The notes: generated from the sequence alone by a model not told the origin. A stretch of DNA of 64,000 nucleotides from an uncultured Anaerovibrio sp. (GCA_934203205.1 CAKPYV010000001.1:124001-188000); one strand, 5' to 3'; positions 25,931-35,510 are shown, counted from the first letter of the stretch. Numbers and translations are program-made.

Positions 25931-26386
25931 ATGCGTTGTCCATATTGTAGTACTCCGGATTGCCGTGTTATTGATTCCAGGGCGGTGGATGGAGGGCGAA
26001 CCATCAAAAGGCGTCGAGGCTGCAGCAGCTGTGGCAACCGTTTTACCACCTTTGAAACTGTGGAGCAAATGCCTCTGATGGTATTAAAGCATGATGGCTC
26101 CCGTCAGATTTTTGATATTAACAAACTGCTTAATGGTCTGATTCGTTCCTGCGACAAAAGGGACAAATCCTTGGACAGCCTTATGGCTCTGGCCCATAAT
26201 ATTGAGCAGAATCTGCGCCAGAGATATGAGCAGGAGGTTCCCTCCAAAGCTATTGGGGAGGAGGCCTTGGCTCAGCTCAAGAATTTTGACCAGGTGGCCT
26301 ATATTCGTTTTGCTTCGGTTTATCGTCGTTTTACGGATATTCAAAGCTTTAAAAAGGAATTGGATGTATTGGCCGGTCATGAATGA
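25931..26386 (+). CDS. nrdR: transcriptional repressor NrdR
   Basis: This 151-residue repressor of ribonucleotide reductase genes has an N-terminal zinc ribbon (Cys3, Cys6, Cys31 and Cys34, in MRCPYC and GCSSCG). An ATP-cone domain (about 46–136) senses ATP and dATP. The length is typical. It begins immediately after the upstream gene's stop codon. No ribonucleotide reductase gene is in the window. Confidence 0.97.
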   Translation: MRCPYCSTPDCRVIDSRAVDGGRTIKRRRGCSSCGNRFTTFETVEQMPLMVLKHDGSRQIFDINKLLNGLIRSCDKRDKSLDSLMALAHNIEQNLRQRYEQEVPSKAIGEEALAQLKNFDQVAYIRFASVYRRFTDIQSFKKELDVLAGHE

Positions 26387-26426
26387 TTGTATGAGAAAAA
26401 TATTGATTAGCGATTAGGAGAGTATT

Positions 26427-28118
26427 TTGGGTTGGAAGTTAAAGGAGCAGCTTAGACAGCAGCTGGCACGGGAAACAGGCTATTATGTATATCCAGCAGG
26501 AGGCAGAATCCGTTTTGCCTTAACATATCCCAATTCCTATTTTGTAGGAATGTCCAATCTTGGTTTGCATATTGTATATCGTCTGCTGAATCAGCGAAAG
26601 GATACAGCCTGTGAGCGGGTATTCTGTCCAGAAAAGCGGCACCAGGCGGAATATGTCAAAACCAGGACTCCTTTGTTGAGCCTGGAAACCCAGACGGAGC
26701 TGAATCGCTTTGATATTGTAGGCTTTGTAGTGTCCTTTGAAATGGACTATTTCAACATCCTTACCATGCTGGAGCTAGGGAAGATTGTACCTCTGGCCAA
26801 GGACAGGTCAAATATGGATCCCTTGATAATCGGTGGTGGTCCCTGTGCCACCTTTAACCCAGAGCCGTTAAGCCCTTTCTTTGATGCCTTTATCATAGGC
26901 GAGGGTGAGGTAATCATGCCGCCCTTTATGGATGTATATCATGAAATGAAGGCTCAGGGAGCAGATAGAGAATCTATTTTGCAAGCCTTGGCTCAGGTGC
27001 CGGGAGTATATGTCCCTTTGGTTCATAAGCTGGAGCAGGGCAGTGGTCAGGTACAGCGCCAATGGCTGGCTGATTTGGATGCATTTCCGGGGGAAACGGC
27101 TGTATACACAGAGGATACGGAATTTAATCTGCATCTGGTGGAAATAGCTAGAGGCTGCGGCCGTCATTGTCGTTTCTGTATGGCAGGCTATTGTTTCCGC
27201 AAGCCGCGGAATCGTTCCCTAGAGGCCATTGAAAAAATGTTGGTAAAGGCAAGGGATTCTGGCCGCAGGGTAGGTCTAATGGGAGCGGCAATTTCCGATT
27301 ATCCCGAAATTGATCAGCTGTGTAAGGAAATTCTAGGGGATGGCCTAAGTATGTCTGTTGCCTCCTTCCGAGCTGATTCCGTTACTCAGGAGCTGGTGGA
27401 TTCACTGGCAGCCAGCGGATTGCGCACCCTTACTATGGCGCCAGAGGCTGGCAGTCACCGCATGAGGGCGGTGGTGAACAAGGGCATTGAGGAGGAGCAT
27501 CTTCTTAATGCTATGGATATGGGTATCAAGGCAGGGATAAAGAATTTCCGCCTATACATTATGATTGGTCTGCCGGGAGAAGGGCCGGAGGATATTCAAG
27601 GCATTATAGATATGGCCTGTCGTCTAAAGGATTTTATGGAGGAGCACAAGGCTATGGGACGGCTTACCCTGAGTATCAACCCTTTTATTCCCAAGCCCTT
27701 TACCCCTTTCCAGTGGGAGCCTATGGCACCTTTGAAGTATATCCAAAACTCCTTGAAACAGATAACTACCGCCTTGAAGAAACGGCATAATATAGAGGTT
27801 ATTGCAGAATCTCCCCGGGATGCCTATATACAGGCCTTTTTGGCTCGAGGGGATAAGCAGGCAGGCGAAGTTCTGTGGCAGGCTCACCAAAACGGTGGCA
27901 GTAAGGCCATGAAGTCAGTTTTGAAGGCTCAGGGTACTAAGCTGGAGGATTATGTTTCCCAGCCACTACCTATAGATGAACTATTGCCTTGGGAGGTACT
28001 GGATATGGGCTTTACCAGAGAGTATCTACTGGAGGAACTGGCAGAAGCCAAAAAACCAGAGCCGGCCCATACCATTAAATGTTTTGATGGCTGTAAGCGG
28101 TGCGGTGTTTGTAAATAG
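26427..28118 (+). CDS. B12-binding-type radical SAM protein (TIGR03960-like)
   Basis: This 563-residue protein has an N-terminal cobalamin-binding-like domain (about 30–190, with VGFVVSFEMDYFNIL and a GGGP loop), then a radical SAM core with CxxxCxxC at residues 244, 248 and 251 (CGRHCRFC). It matches the TIGR03960 group, often encoded next to a TIGR03936 partner in Firmicutes. That partner is absent here. The start is TTG at 26427, supported by TTAGGAGAG upstream; no ATG fits. The function is unknown, and an RNA modification role has only been guessed for the group. Confidence 0.85.
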   Translation: MGWKLKEQLRQQLARETGYYVYPAGGRIRFALTYPNSYFVGMSNLGLHIVYRLLNQRKDTACERVFCPEKRHQAEYVKTRTPLLSLETQTELNRFDIVGFVVSFEMDYFNILTMLELGKIVPLAKDRSNMDPLIIGGGPCATFNPEPLSPFFDAFIIGEGEVIMPPFMDVYHEMKAQGADRESILQALAQVPGVYVPLVHKLEQGSGQVQRQWLADLDAFPGETAVYTEDTEFNLHLVEIARGCGRHCRFCMAGYCFRKPRNRSLEAIEKMLVKARDSGRRVGLMGAAISDYPEIDQLCKEILGDGLSMSVASFRADSVTQELVDSLAASGLRTLTMAPEAGSHRMRAVVNKGIEEEHLLNAMDMGIKAGIKNFRLYIMIGLPGEGPEDIQGIIDMACRLKDFMEEHKAMGRLTLSINPFIPKPFTPFQWEPMAPLKYIQNSLKQITTALKKRHNIEVIAESPRDAYIQAFLARGDKQAGEVLWQAHQNGGSKAMKSVLKAQGTKLEDYVSQPLPIDELLPWEVLDMGFTREYLLEELAEAKKPEPAHTIKCFDGCKRCGVCK

Positions 28119-28151
28119 CCAATTGGCAAAGAAGGCAAGGGTGATAGACAA

Positions 28152-28970
28152 ATGGGATTTAAATTAATAGCTGGCAATCGGCCTCAGCTTTGGCTGGGCA
28201 GCTTTGACATTTTCCCTCAGGATAAATTTCGGCATGGCATTTCTACTAAGCATGGAGGCTGTAGTCAGGGAGAATACGCTTCTCTTAATCTGGGGCTTCA
28301 TGTGGAGGACGAGGCAGAAAAGGTTATTGCCAATCGGAGAATTTTTTGTGAAGCTCTAGGCATGGACAGCGAAAAAACCACTACCTGTCAGCAGGTTCAC
28401 GGCAACAATGTGGCAGTGATAACAGAAAAGCAGGCAGGAGCAGGCTTTCTGGATTTCAGCCAGAGTATTCCCGATACAGATGCCTTGATAACCAATGTAC
28501 CAGGGGTACCGCTAATGCTGTTCTTTGCTGATTGTACTCCTATTTTGCTGGCAGATCCTGTCCATAGGGCAGTAGGTCTTGCCCACGGAGGCTGGAAGGG
28601 AACCTTCGGCAGCATTGTGGCAAAGACCGTGGAGGCCATGCAGGATAACTATGGCTCCCGTCCAGAGGATATTTTGGCGGCCATTGGCCCTTCCATCGGT
28701 TCCTGCTGTTATCAGATAGGCGATGATTTGGCAGAGAAATTCCGTGCTAAGTTTCCAGAATTTCAGACAGAAATTCTCTCTGGCCCAGAGGGAAATATTC
28801 ATCTTGACTTGCAGCGAACCAATACCATGCAGCTTTGGCAGGCAGGACTAAAGCCTGAGCATATAGAAAATGCCCACGTATGTACCTGCTGTCATAGTGA
28901 ACAATTTTTTTCTTATCGGGCAGATAAAGGTAAAACAGGTCGCATTGCAGCCATAATTAGTGTAAAATAG
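28152..28970 (+). CDS. pgeF: PgeF/YfiH-type multicopper-oxidase-fold purine enzyme
   Basis: This 272-residue protein of the polyphenol oxidase/LACC1 family is now linked to purine nucleoside metabolism and peptidoglycan editing. The conserved metal/catalytic triad motifs are visible: CQQVHGN (His), FADCTPILL (Cys) and AHGGWKGT (His). It starts from an ATG behind AAGGGTGAT. It stands at the head of the ylmE–sepF–ylmH–divIVA cluster, a placement shared by many Firmicutes (ylmD-ylmE). Confidence 0.92.
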   Translation: MGFKLIAGNRPQLWLGSFDIFPQDKFRHGISTKHGGCSQGEYASLNLGLHVEDEAEKVIANRRIFCEALGMDSEKTTTCQQVHGNNVAVITEKQAGAGFLDFSQSIPDTDALITNVPGVPLMLFFADCTPILLADPVHRAVGLAHGGWKGTFGSIVAKTVEAMQDNYGSRPEDILAAIGPSIGSCCYQIGDDLAEKFRAKFPEFQTEILSGPEGNIHLDLQRTNTMQLWQAGLKPEHIENAHVCTCCHSEQFFSYRADKGKTGRIAAIISVK

Positions 28971-28999
28971 ATAGTATATGAACACAAGGAGTGATAGAC

Positions 29000-29689
29000 A
29001 TGATAGAAGAAAAGCTCCATGAAGTAGAAGCGAAGATTGCCACCAGTATGAAGAAACGGTCAGCAGATTGTCAGGATGATGTACTGCTGATAGCTGTTAC
29101 CAAAAATCACGATATACACGCTATGCGTCAGGCTATAGATGCTGGTATTACAGATATTGGGGAGAACCGTATTCAGGAAGCCAAAGAGAAATATGAAACC
29201 TTGGACAGAAAGGTTACCTGGCATCTTATCGGCCATCTCCAGACTAATAAGGCCAAGCAGGCAGTAAAGATTTTTGATCTGATTCATTCTGTAGACAGCC
29301 TTCATTTGGCAGAGGCTCTCAACAAGGCAGCAGCAGGTATTAACAAGGTACAAAAGGTGTTGGTACAGGTTAATCTGGCCCATGAAGATTCCAAATCTGG
29401 AATTTATGAGGATGGCTTAGAGGAATTGCTGCATCAGGTGGATGAGATGGATAATCTTCAGCTTATGGGCTTAATGTGTATTGCACCAAACTATGAGAAT
29501 GTGGAAGATTGTCGGCCTTTATTTGCCAATATGAAAAAAATTTATGACCATATAAAGGAGATTTCCTGGCAGAAGGCGAATATTAAGTATTTATCAATGG
29601 GAATGACTCATGATTATACAATTGCTGTAGAAGAGGGTGCCAATGTTGTACGGGTAGGTACAGGTATTTTTGGCCCTAGACAGTATTGA
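29000..29689 (+). CDS. YggS/YlmE family PLP-binding protein
   Basis: This 229-residue PLP homeostasis protein has a single alanine-racemase-like barrel. The PLP lysine is Lys35 in LIAVTKNHD, and GENRIQEAKEK, HLIGHLQTNK and SMGMTHDY are all family signatures. It probably buffers pyridoxal phosphate and has no catalytic activity shown in relatives. ATG at 29000 follows AAGGAGTGA; the preceding in-frame GTG overlaps that site. It precedes sepF, as ylmE does. Confidence 0.93.
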   Translation: MIEEKLHEVEAKIATSMKKRSADCQDDVLLIAVTKNHDIHAMRQAIDAGITDIGENRIQEAKEKYETLDRKVTWHLIGHLQTNKAKQAVKIFDLIHSVDSLHLAEALNKAAAGINKVQKVLVQVNLAHEDSKSGIYEDGLEELLHQVDEMDNLQLMGLMCIAPNYENVEDCRPLFANMKKIYDHIKEISWQKANIKYLSMGMTHDYTIAVEEGANVVRVGTGIFGPRQY

Positions 29690-29716
29690 TTTAGCACAAA
29701 TAGGGAGGATCTACCC

Positions 29717-30301
29717 ATGGGGAAAATAAAGGATTTTTTTACAAAAATTGGTGTTGCAGATTCTGACGGTGAGGAAGGATTTCAGAATACCACTGCCGAT
29801 ACAAAGCAAGCAGATAATTCTGAGAAGGAGGAGCCTGTGCCTCAAAATGGACGGAATATTCATAACAGTCAGGGAGAGGAAAGACCGGCAGAGCCTGTAG
29901 GCAATGACTTTAGCAGGGGACATAGCTCCAAAGTTGTGAATATTGGCAGTACCGCTGGTTCCATTCGGGAAGGGAGCAAGACCTATGCCACGTCCCATGG
30001 TGTTTACCGCCAGGCTGACAATATGAAAGTGGTCGTTATACAGCCAAGATCTCTGGATGATTCCCAGCAGATTGCCAATTGCCTGAAGGAAAAACGCCCT
30101 GTAGTTATTAACTTTGAGGGGGTTGACGATCAGCTCTATCGGCGGATTCTGGACTTTGTCAGCGGTACTACCTACGCTTTGGATGGCAATGTTAATTCCA
30201 TCAGCAGCAGAGTATGGCTGTTTGCACCGAAAAATGTCAATGTTGCTGTAAAAAAGCAGGGAAATAATGATCAGGGAGATATGCCCTGGGAAAAGAAATA
30301 A
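29717..30301 (+). CDS. sepF: cell division protein SepF
   Basis: This 194-residue protein is a membrane-tethered bundler of FtsZ filaments. The N-terminal amphipathic helix (GKIKDFFTKIG) is followed by an acidic, low-complexity linker (about 15–90). The conserved core (about 95–190) has VVVIQPRSLDDSQQIANCL and RPVVINFEGVDDQLYRRILDFVSG. It lies in the ylmE–sepF–ylmH–divIVA order. The start follows GGGAGGATCT. The linker is longer than in Bacillus SepF. Confidence 0.95.
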   Translation: MGKIKDFFTKIGVADSDGEEGFQNTTADTKQADNSEKEEPVPQNGRNIHNSQGEERPAEPVGNDFSRGHSSKVVNIGSTAGSIREGSKTYATSHGVYRQADNMKVVVIQPRSLDDSQQIANCLKEKRPVVINFEGVDDQLYRRILDFVSGTTYALDGNVNSISSRVWLFAPKNVNVAVKKQGNNDQGDMPWEKK

Positions 30302-30326
30302 ATAATTATCAAAGGATTGGGAATAT

Positions 30327-31121
30327 ATGGCAGGAGCAGAACAAAAAGAAAAGATTCTCAGATATTATCGCAATACAGAGGGAGAGGAAGTAGCTATTCG
30401 GCTGGTTGATATGGCTGAGCAGGTACAAAGAAGTCAGAAATTCCGCTTGGGAGAGTTTCTGGATCCCTATGGTCAGGAGATTGCGGAAACCATAGCGGCA
30501 AACTATCCTGGTCTGAGACTGGATATGGATGGCGGCTATCAGGGAGCAGAACGGCAGCGGGCCATGTTTGTGGATCAGGATTTTGGCGGCTCTCCTTCCT
30601 TTGAGTTGGCCTATATCCGCATAGAATGGAACGGTCAGTTTGAGCATATTGGACACAGAGATGTGCTGGGGGCCATTATGAGCCTTGGCTTTGAGCGGAA
30701 CCGTTTAGGGGATATTATTATGGGCAATGCCCAGGCTGGCGTGGTTACAGATAAAAAGCTGGCAGATTATCTGCTTACCAATCTTATCCAGATTGGCCAT
30801 AGCGGTGTGAAATGCCAGTTGGCGGATTTGTATACCATTCCTCCCAAGGAGGAAAAATACAAGGAGCTGCGGGCTACAGTAGCTTCTCTGCGGGTGGATT
30901 CCATTGCTGCTGCAGGCTATGGTGTATCCAGAAGCCGGGCAGCAGCAGATATTGCCGCAGACAAGCTGAAGCTGAATTGGCAGCCTGTGAAAAATTCTTC
31001 CCAGAATGTAAAGGAGGGGGATACCCTTTCTCTTCGGGGCAGAGGCAGGCTGGAGGTTGCCGAGGTTCGCGGTCAGACAAAGAAGGGCCGTATTGGAGTC
31101 CTGTTAAAACGCTATTACTAA
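30327..31121 (+). CDS. ylmH: YlmH-like S4-domain RNA-binding protein
   Basis: This 264-residue protein has an N-terminal YlmH-type region (with GGYQGAERQRAMF and HRDVLGAIMSLGFERNRLGDI) and a C-terminal S4 RNA-binding domain (about 185–255, VDSIAAAGYGVSRSRAA…VKEGDTLSLRGRG). In Bacillus YlmH has been linked to rescue of stalled ribosome/peptidyl-tRNA complexes. It lies in the sepF–divIVA cluster, 25 bases after sepF and 18 before divIVA. Confidence 0.93.
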   Translation: MAGAEQKEKILRYYRNTEGEEVAIRLVDMAEQVQRSQKFRLGEFLDPYGQEIAETIAANYPGLRLDMDGGYQGAERQRAMFVDQDFGGSPSFELAYIRIEWNGQFEHIGHRDVLGAIMSLGFERNRLGDIIMGNAQAGVVTDKKLADYLLTNLIQIGHSGVKCQLADLYTIPPKEEKYKELRATVASLRVDSIAAAGYGVSRSRAAADIAADKLKLNWQPVKNSSQNVKEGDTLSLRGRGRLEVAEVRGQTKKGRIGVLLKRYY

Positions 31122-31139
31122 TACCTTGGAGGTAATGAT

Positions 31140-31853
31140 ATGCTTACACCGGTGGATATACATAATAAGGAATTTACCACAAGTTTTCGTGGCTTTAATA
31201 AAGAGGATGTAGATGATTTTCTGGATCAGGTGGTTAATGATTATGAAGCCCTGTACAGAGAGAACCGCCAGCTGAAAAAGGAAATCGAGCTGAACAAAAA
31301 ACAGCTGGATCAGTATCATCAGCTGGAGAAGAATCTTCAGGATACCCTGCTGGTGGCTCAGCGTACTGCTGACGAGGTGGTAACTACTGCCAATACCAGA
31401 GGAGAGGAGATTCGTCAGGCTGCTAAGCAAGCTGGGGAGAATCTTAAGCGGGAGGCTCAGCTTTATGCAGATAAGCTCCGTCAGGAAGCGGAGCAGGATT
31501 GCAAGCGCAAGATAGACCATGCAGCGACACAGGTTCGTGCCGCTGTGGAGGAATACGACCGTCTGGTAAGAGAGCGTCGTCAGTTTGTGGCCAAGATGCG
31601 GAATCTGTTGCAGACAGAGCTGGGACTTTTGGAAGAAGCTTATGATATTATGCCTGACAAGGTGGAGAATCATCCTAAGCAGGTTGAGGAAAAATCTGAC
31701 CTTGATAAGGCTCATGATGAAAATATGCATTTTGAGGCTCAGCAGGATAGGGACGATGATGAAGAATTGCAGGATGATAATAACCTGCAGAAGGAATCAG
31801 TGTCTGCGCCTAATATTGAGGCCCAGACAGATAAGGATAATAAGGAAAATTAG
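31140..31853 (+). CDS. divIVA: DivIVA domain protein
   Basis: This 237-residue protein has the canonical N-terminus PVDIHNKEFTTSFRGFNKEDVDDFLDQV, which binds curved membranes. A long parallel coiled coil runs through about residues 30–165, followed by a charged, Asp/Glu-rich tail (about 180–237) that is probably disordered. DivIVA marks poles and septa and recruits division or shape factors. It starts behind TTGGAGGT. The tail is unusually acidic compared with the core. Confidence 0.95.
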   Translation: MLTPVDIHNKEFTTSFRGFNKEDVDDFLDQVVNDYEALYRENRQLKKEIELNKKQLDQYHQLEKNLQDTLLVAQRTADEVVTTANTRGEEIRQAAKQAGENLKREAQLYADKLRQEAEQDCKRKIDHAATQVRAAVEEYDRLVRERRQFVAKMRNLLQTELGLLEEAYDIMPDKVENHPKQVEEKSDLDKAHDENMHFEAQQDRDDDEELQDDNNLQKESVSAPNIEAQTDKDNKEN

Positions 31854-31883
31854 TAATTTAAATAAATATGGAGGCTGTGGCAG

Positions 31884-32327
31884 GTGCCATTAGGTATTGG
31901 AATTTTTGTTTTTATTTTAGATCAGCTGGTTAAGCATATGGTATTAGGAAGTATGCATTTGGGAGAGTCTATACCCATAATTAAAGATGTGTTTCATATT
32001 ACTTTTGTGCTTAATCCAGGGGCTGCCTTTGGGATGCTGGAGCATCAGCGATGGATATTCATTGCTGTAGCCTTGCTGGTTGTGGTATTGGCATTGGTAT
32101 TTTATAAGCATATTCAGCGGGAGAGCCTGATAACTCGCATTGGGGCAGGACTGTTGCTGGGAGGTGCCTTGGGTAATCTGCTGGATAGAATCCAAAGTGG
32201 TTTGGTAGTGGATTTTTTGGATTTCAGAATATGGCCTGTCTTTAACATTGCAGATATAGCAATCTGTGGCGGGGCAGCCATGTTGATTTGGGATATGTGG
32301 CAAAGGCGGAATGAGGATGAGGAATAG
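31884..32327 (+). CDS. lspA: lipoprotein signal peptidase
   Basis: This 147-residue type II signal peptidase cleaves prolipoproteins in the membrane. It has four hydrophobic segments. The catalytic aspartates fall in VVDF (Asp110) and FNIADIAI (Asp124), and LNPGAAFGML and GNLLDR are present. It uses a GTG start with GGAGG upstream. The 3' end overlaps rluD by 17 bases. Its client lipoproteins in this window are those encoded at 10.8–11.8 and 16.3–17.2 kb. Confidence 0.96.
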   Translation: MPLGIGIFVFILDQLVKHMVLGSMHLGESIPIIKDVFHITFVLNPGAAFGMLEHQRWIFIAVALLVVVLALVFYKHIQRESLITRIGAGLLLGGALGNLLDRIQSGLVVDFLDFRIWPVFNIADIAICGGAAMLIWDMWQRRNEDEE

Positions 32328-33246
32328 TTTTACAGTTGAAAATACCGGCGAAAGGCTGGATGTGTTTTTGACAGGCCAGATGCCGGAGTTTTCCCGTTCT
32401 CATATTCAGAAGCTGATAGCCAGCGGTCAGACTTGGGTAAATGGCGTGAACCGCAAGGGAAACTTCAAACTAAAGCCCCATGATGTGGTGGAGCTGGAAG
32501 TGCCAGAGCCGGAGCAGGTGGCTATCCTGCCAGAGGATATACCCTTGGATATCCTTTATGAGGACAAGGATATTATTGTTATTAACAAGGCTAGAGGCAT
32601 GGTAGTGCATCCCGCTCCTGGTGTATACTCTGGTACTTTGGTGAACGCCTTGATGTATCATTGTCAGGATCTTTCTGGTATCAATGGAGAGATTCGTCCC
32701 GGTATTGTCCATCGTTTGGACAAGGATACTTCCGGAGTCATGGTAGCAGCCAAAAACGATGCTGCTCATATGCATTTGGCCAGTCAGATTCAGGCCAAAA
32801 CTGCTTTCCGCATATATCAGGCCTTGGTTTGGGGTAATATCAAAGAGGAGTCTGGCATAATTCGGGGAGATATTGGCCGTCATCCAGTGGATAGAAAAAA
32901 GATGGCTGTGGTGCAGGAAAACGGCAAACCAGCCACCACCCATTTTCGTGTTTTGGAACGGTATGGGGAAGCAACCTTGGTGGAGTGCAGATTGGAAACA
33001 GGCCGTACCCACCAGATAAGAGTTCACATGGCTTATATTGGACATCCCTTGTTGGGAGATCCTAAATATGGCACAGATAAAAAGGGCAGGGTGAGAGGAA
33101 GCTTTGCTATTCAGGGACAGGCTCTCCATTCCATGAGCTTGGAGCTGACTCATCCAGTCACCGGGGAGCGCATGAAATTTCATGCCCCTATGCCGGAGGA
33201 TATGGAGAAGCTTATAGAGAAGCTTCGCCATCGACTGGCTAAATAG
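32311..33246 (+). CDS. rluD: ribosomal large-subunit pseudouridine synthase RluD family
   Basis: This 311-residue enzyme has an N-terminal S4 domain (about 15–80: ERLDVFL, FSRSHIQKLIASGQTWVNG) and a catalytic pseudouridine synthase domain with the catalytic Asp137 in HRLDKDTSG. Other family blocks are RTHQIRVHMAYIGHPLLGDP and QALHSM. The start is within the end of lspA; ATG 32311 and 32317 are both possible. The family acts on 23S rRNA uridines; the exact positions are not known for this protein. The lspA–rluD pair is a standard arrangement. Confidence 0.93.
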   Translation: MRMRNSFTVENTGERLDVFLTGQMPEFSRSHIQKLIASGQTWVNGVNRKGNFKLKPHDVVELEVPEPEQVAILPEDIPLDILYEDKDIIVINKARGMVVHPAPGVYSGTLVNALMYHCQDLSGINGEIRPGIVHRLDKDTSGVMVAAKNDAAHMHLASQIQAKTAFRIYQALVWGNIKEESGIIRGDIGRHPVDRKKMAVVQENGKPATTHFRVLERYGEATLVECRLETGRTHQIRVHMAYIGHPLLGDPKYGTDKKGRVRGSFAIQGQALHSMSLELTHPVTGERMKFHAPMPEDMEKLIEKLRHRLAK

Positions 33247-33276
33247 CAATAATTGTCTTTGAGGGGAGAGGTAGTT

Positions 33277-33837
33277 ATGCAAAACCTTATTGAGAAAACT
33301 GTATTAATGGACGAGCAGGGCATCAATCGTGCTTTGGTAAGAATTTCCCACGAAATTGTGGAGAAAAACAAAGGTGTAGCGGATATTGTATTGGTAGGCA
33401 TTCGCTCTCGGGGCGTGCCTTTGGCAGAGCGCATTGCCGAAGCTATTGCCAATATTGAGGGCAAGAAACCTCCTGTAGGCATTCTGGATATTACCCTTTA
33501 TCGTGATGACCTTTCCCATCTGTCCTATCAGCCGGTAGTGCGGCCTACCACCATGCCTGTGGATCTTGACCGCAAGACTGTGGTACTGGTGGACGATGTA
33601 CTGTATACAGGCCGTACCATTAGAGCTGCCTTGGATGCGGTAATGGATATGGGTAGGCCTCATGCCATACAGTTGGCGGTACTGGTGGACAGAGGCCATC
33701 GGGAATTGCCTATTCGGGCGGATTATGTAGGCAAGAATGTTCCTACTTCTTCCAAGGAGATTATCAGTGTTCTGATTCAGGAAATTGATAATGAGGATAG
33801 AGTAGTTATCCGGGAGGAAGCTGAGAATCAGGCTTAA
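33277..33837 (+). CDS. pyrR: bifunctional PyrR regulator / uracil phosphoribosyltransferase
   Basis: This 186-residue protein has the type I phosphoribosyltransferase fold with PRPP-binding motif VVLVDDVLYTGRTI. DLPIRAD-like PIRADYVGKNVPTSS also marks the PyrR family. In Bacillus, PyrR binds the leader of pyr mRNA and attenuates transcription with UMP. Here it follows rluD (lspA–rluD–pyrR as in Bacillus), but no pyr biosynthetic gene follows, so it must act in trans. Start ATG 33277 has GGGGAGAGG upstream. Confidence 0.95.
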   Translation: MQNLIEKTVLMDEQGINRALVRISHEIVEKNKGVADIVLVGIRSRGVPLAERIAEAIANIEGKKPPVGILDITLYRDDLSHLSYQPVVRPTTMPVDLDRKTVVLVDDVLYTGRTIRAALDAVMDMGRPHAIQLAVLVDRGHRELPIRADYVGKNVPTSSKEIISVLIQEIDNEDRVVIREEAENQA

Positions 33838-33892
33838 GCCTGATTTTGAGAGTTAGAAGTTATTAGAGATTATGAGGAAAGGAGCCTTTGCT

Positions 33893-34567
33893 ATGCTGCT
33901 TTTTACCTATTATGGCCATGCTGCCTTTGCTTTGAACAATGCCAAGCGCAAGCTGTTATTTGATCCATTTTTTACAGGAAATCCTGCCGCTACTACGGCT
34001 GCAGATGTAATTACCTGCAATTATATTTTGGTTTCTCATGGTCATGGAGATCATCTAGGGGATACTGCCCATATTGCCCAGAAAACCGGGGCTAGGGTTA
34101 TTGGCTGTCCAGAGCTGTTGGAGGCCTGTCAGGCTGAAAACGGCCACGGCATGAATATTGGCGGCAAGGCAGATTTTGATTTTGGCTCCGTCTATATGAC
34201 ACAGGCCATACACAGCAGCGGTATTCCAGGCCTGCTGTCCTGCGGTTTTGTGGTATCTATGGAGGGAAAGAATATCTATTATGCAGGAGATACTGCCCTC
34301 TTTAGTGATATGGAACTGATAGGCAAACGCTTTGCTTTGGATTGTGCTGTCCTGCCTATAGGAGATAATTACACTATGGGTATAGAGGATGCAGCTGAGG
34401 CAGTAAAGCTTCTAAAGCCGAAGCATGTTATTCCGGTGCACTACAATACCTGGCCAGTAATTCAGGCTGAGCCTGAAAAGTTTAAGACACTGGTGGAGGC
34501 GGAGGCTACCGCTAAGGTGCATATTCTCCACCCAGGAGACAGCATGGATTTGTCGGAATTAAAGTGA
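33893..34567 (+). CDS. UPF0173 metal-dependent hydrolase
   Basis: This 224-residue metallo-beta-lactamase-fold protein of the UPF0173 (YtkL) family has metal ligands in SHGHGDHLG (residues 48–56), YAGDTALF and VIPVHYNTWP. The substrate is unknown. Start ATG 33893 is chosen over the earlier in-frame ATG because AAAGGAG lies 8 bases away. It stands between pyrR and miaA and is probably cotranscribed. Confidence 0.92.
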   Translation: MLLFTYYGHAAFALNNAKRKLLFDPFFTGNPAATTAADVITCNYILVSHGHGDHLGDTAHIAQKTGARVIGCPELLEACQAENGHGMNIGGKADFDFGSVYMTQAIHSSGIPGLLSCGFVVSMEGKNIYYAGDTALFSDMELIGKRFALDCAVLPIGDNYTMGIEDAAEAVKLLKPKHVIPVHYNTWPVIQAEPEKFKTLVEAEATAKVHILHPGDSMDLSELK

Positions 34568-34568
34568 G

Positions 34569-35510
34569 GTGACGGCACTGGAAAAACTACTGGTACTATT
34601 AGGGCCTACAGCCTCCGGCAAGACCGCTCTGTCTATACAGCTGGCTCATGCTCTACAGACAGAGATTATTTCTGGGGATTCCATGCTGGTTTATAAGGAT
34701 TTTAATATAGGCACAGCTAAGCCTACTTGTCAGGAAATGGATGGAATACCTCATCATATGGTGAACATTCTGCCCCCTGATGCCAGCTTTAGTCTCATGG
34801 ATTTTCTTACACAGGTAAAGGGGATTATTACCCAGCTGAACCAGGCAGGGAAGATTCCCTTATTGGTGGGAGGCACAGGTCTTTATATTCAGTCCTTGCT
34901 GGAGGGCTATGAGCTGAACCAACAGCAGGAAGATAGTGAATATCGCCGGAAGCTGGAGGCTATGGCTGAGACTAAAGGCAGGGAATATGTCCATGCCATG
35001 CTGGCTCAGGTTAATCAAGAAGCAGCGGCAAGATTGCATCCCAATGATTTGCGACGGGTGATAAGAGCCTTGGAAGTGCATCATTTAGGTGGCAGCGAGG
35101 TTTCCCGAAGCAAAATTGGCCACAGTTATGATGCGTATGTAGCAGGTCTGGGGTGGGAGCGCAGTCAGCTTTATGATAGAATCAATCAGAGAGTAGATAT
35201 TATGCTGCAGCAGGGGCTTTTGCAGGAAGTGCAAAGGCTTTTGGCCTCAGGTGTACCGCCAGAGTGTCAGGCCATGAAGGGAATTGGCTACAAGGAAATA
35301 CTGCCAGTATTGTCAGCAGGAGAAGGTTCTCCGGATTTGACAGCAGCAGTGGAGAAGATAAAACAGAACAGTCGTCATTTTGCCAAAAGGCAGTTGACCT
35401 GGTATAGGAGAATGCCATATATTCATTGGTATCAACCAGCACTGTACAAGGATACAGAAGGCTTGGCAAGTAATATGCTGTGGGATATAAGGCGTTGGTT
35501 AAATAAATAA
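34569..35510 (+). CDS. miaA: tRNA dimethylallyltransferase
   Basis: This 313-residue enzyme adds a dimethylallyl group to A37 of tRNAs reading UNN codons. The P-loop GPTASGKT is at residues 12–19, and SGDSMLVYKDFNIGTAKPT, GGTGLYIQSLLEGY and HPNDLRRVIRALEV follow. The start is GTG 34569, one base after the upstream gene's stop; GAG directly precedes it. No better start fits. It is followed by hfq, the miaA–hfq order widely conserved in bacteria. Confidence 0.95.
   Translation: MTALEKLLVLLGPTASGKTALSIQLAHALQTEIISGDSMLVYKDFNIGTAKPTCQEMDGIPHHMVNILPPDASFSLMDFLTQVKGIITQLNQAGKIPLLVGGTGLYIQSLLEGYELNQQQEDSEYRRKLEAMAETKGREYVHAMLAQVNQEAAARLHPNDLRRVIRALEVHHLGGSEVSRSKIGHSYDAYVAGLGWERSQLYDRINQRVDIMLQQGLLQEVQRLLASGVPPECQAMKGIGYKEILPVLSAGEGSPDLTAAVEKIKQNSRHFAKRQLTWYRRMPYIHWYQPALYKDTEGLASNMLWDIRRWLNK

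Noticed and set aside
33247..33276. PyrR-binding attenuator before pyrR
   Set aside because: Only 30 bases separate rluD and pyrR, with no hairpin or terminator; no pyr operon follows.
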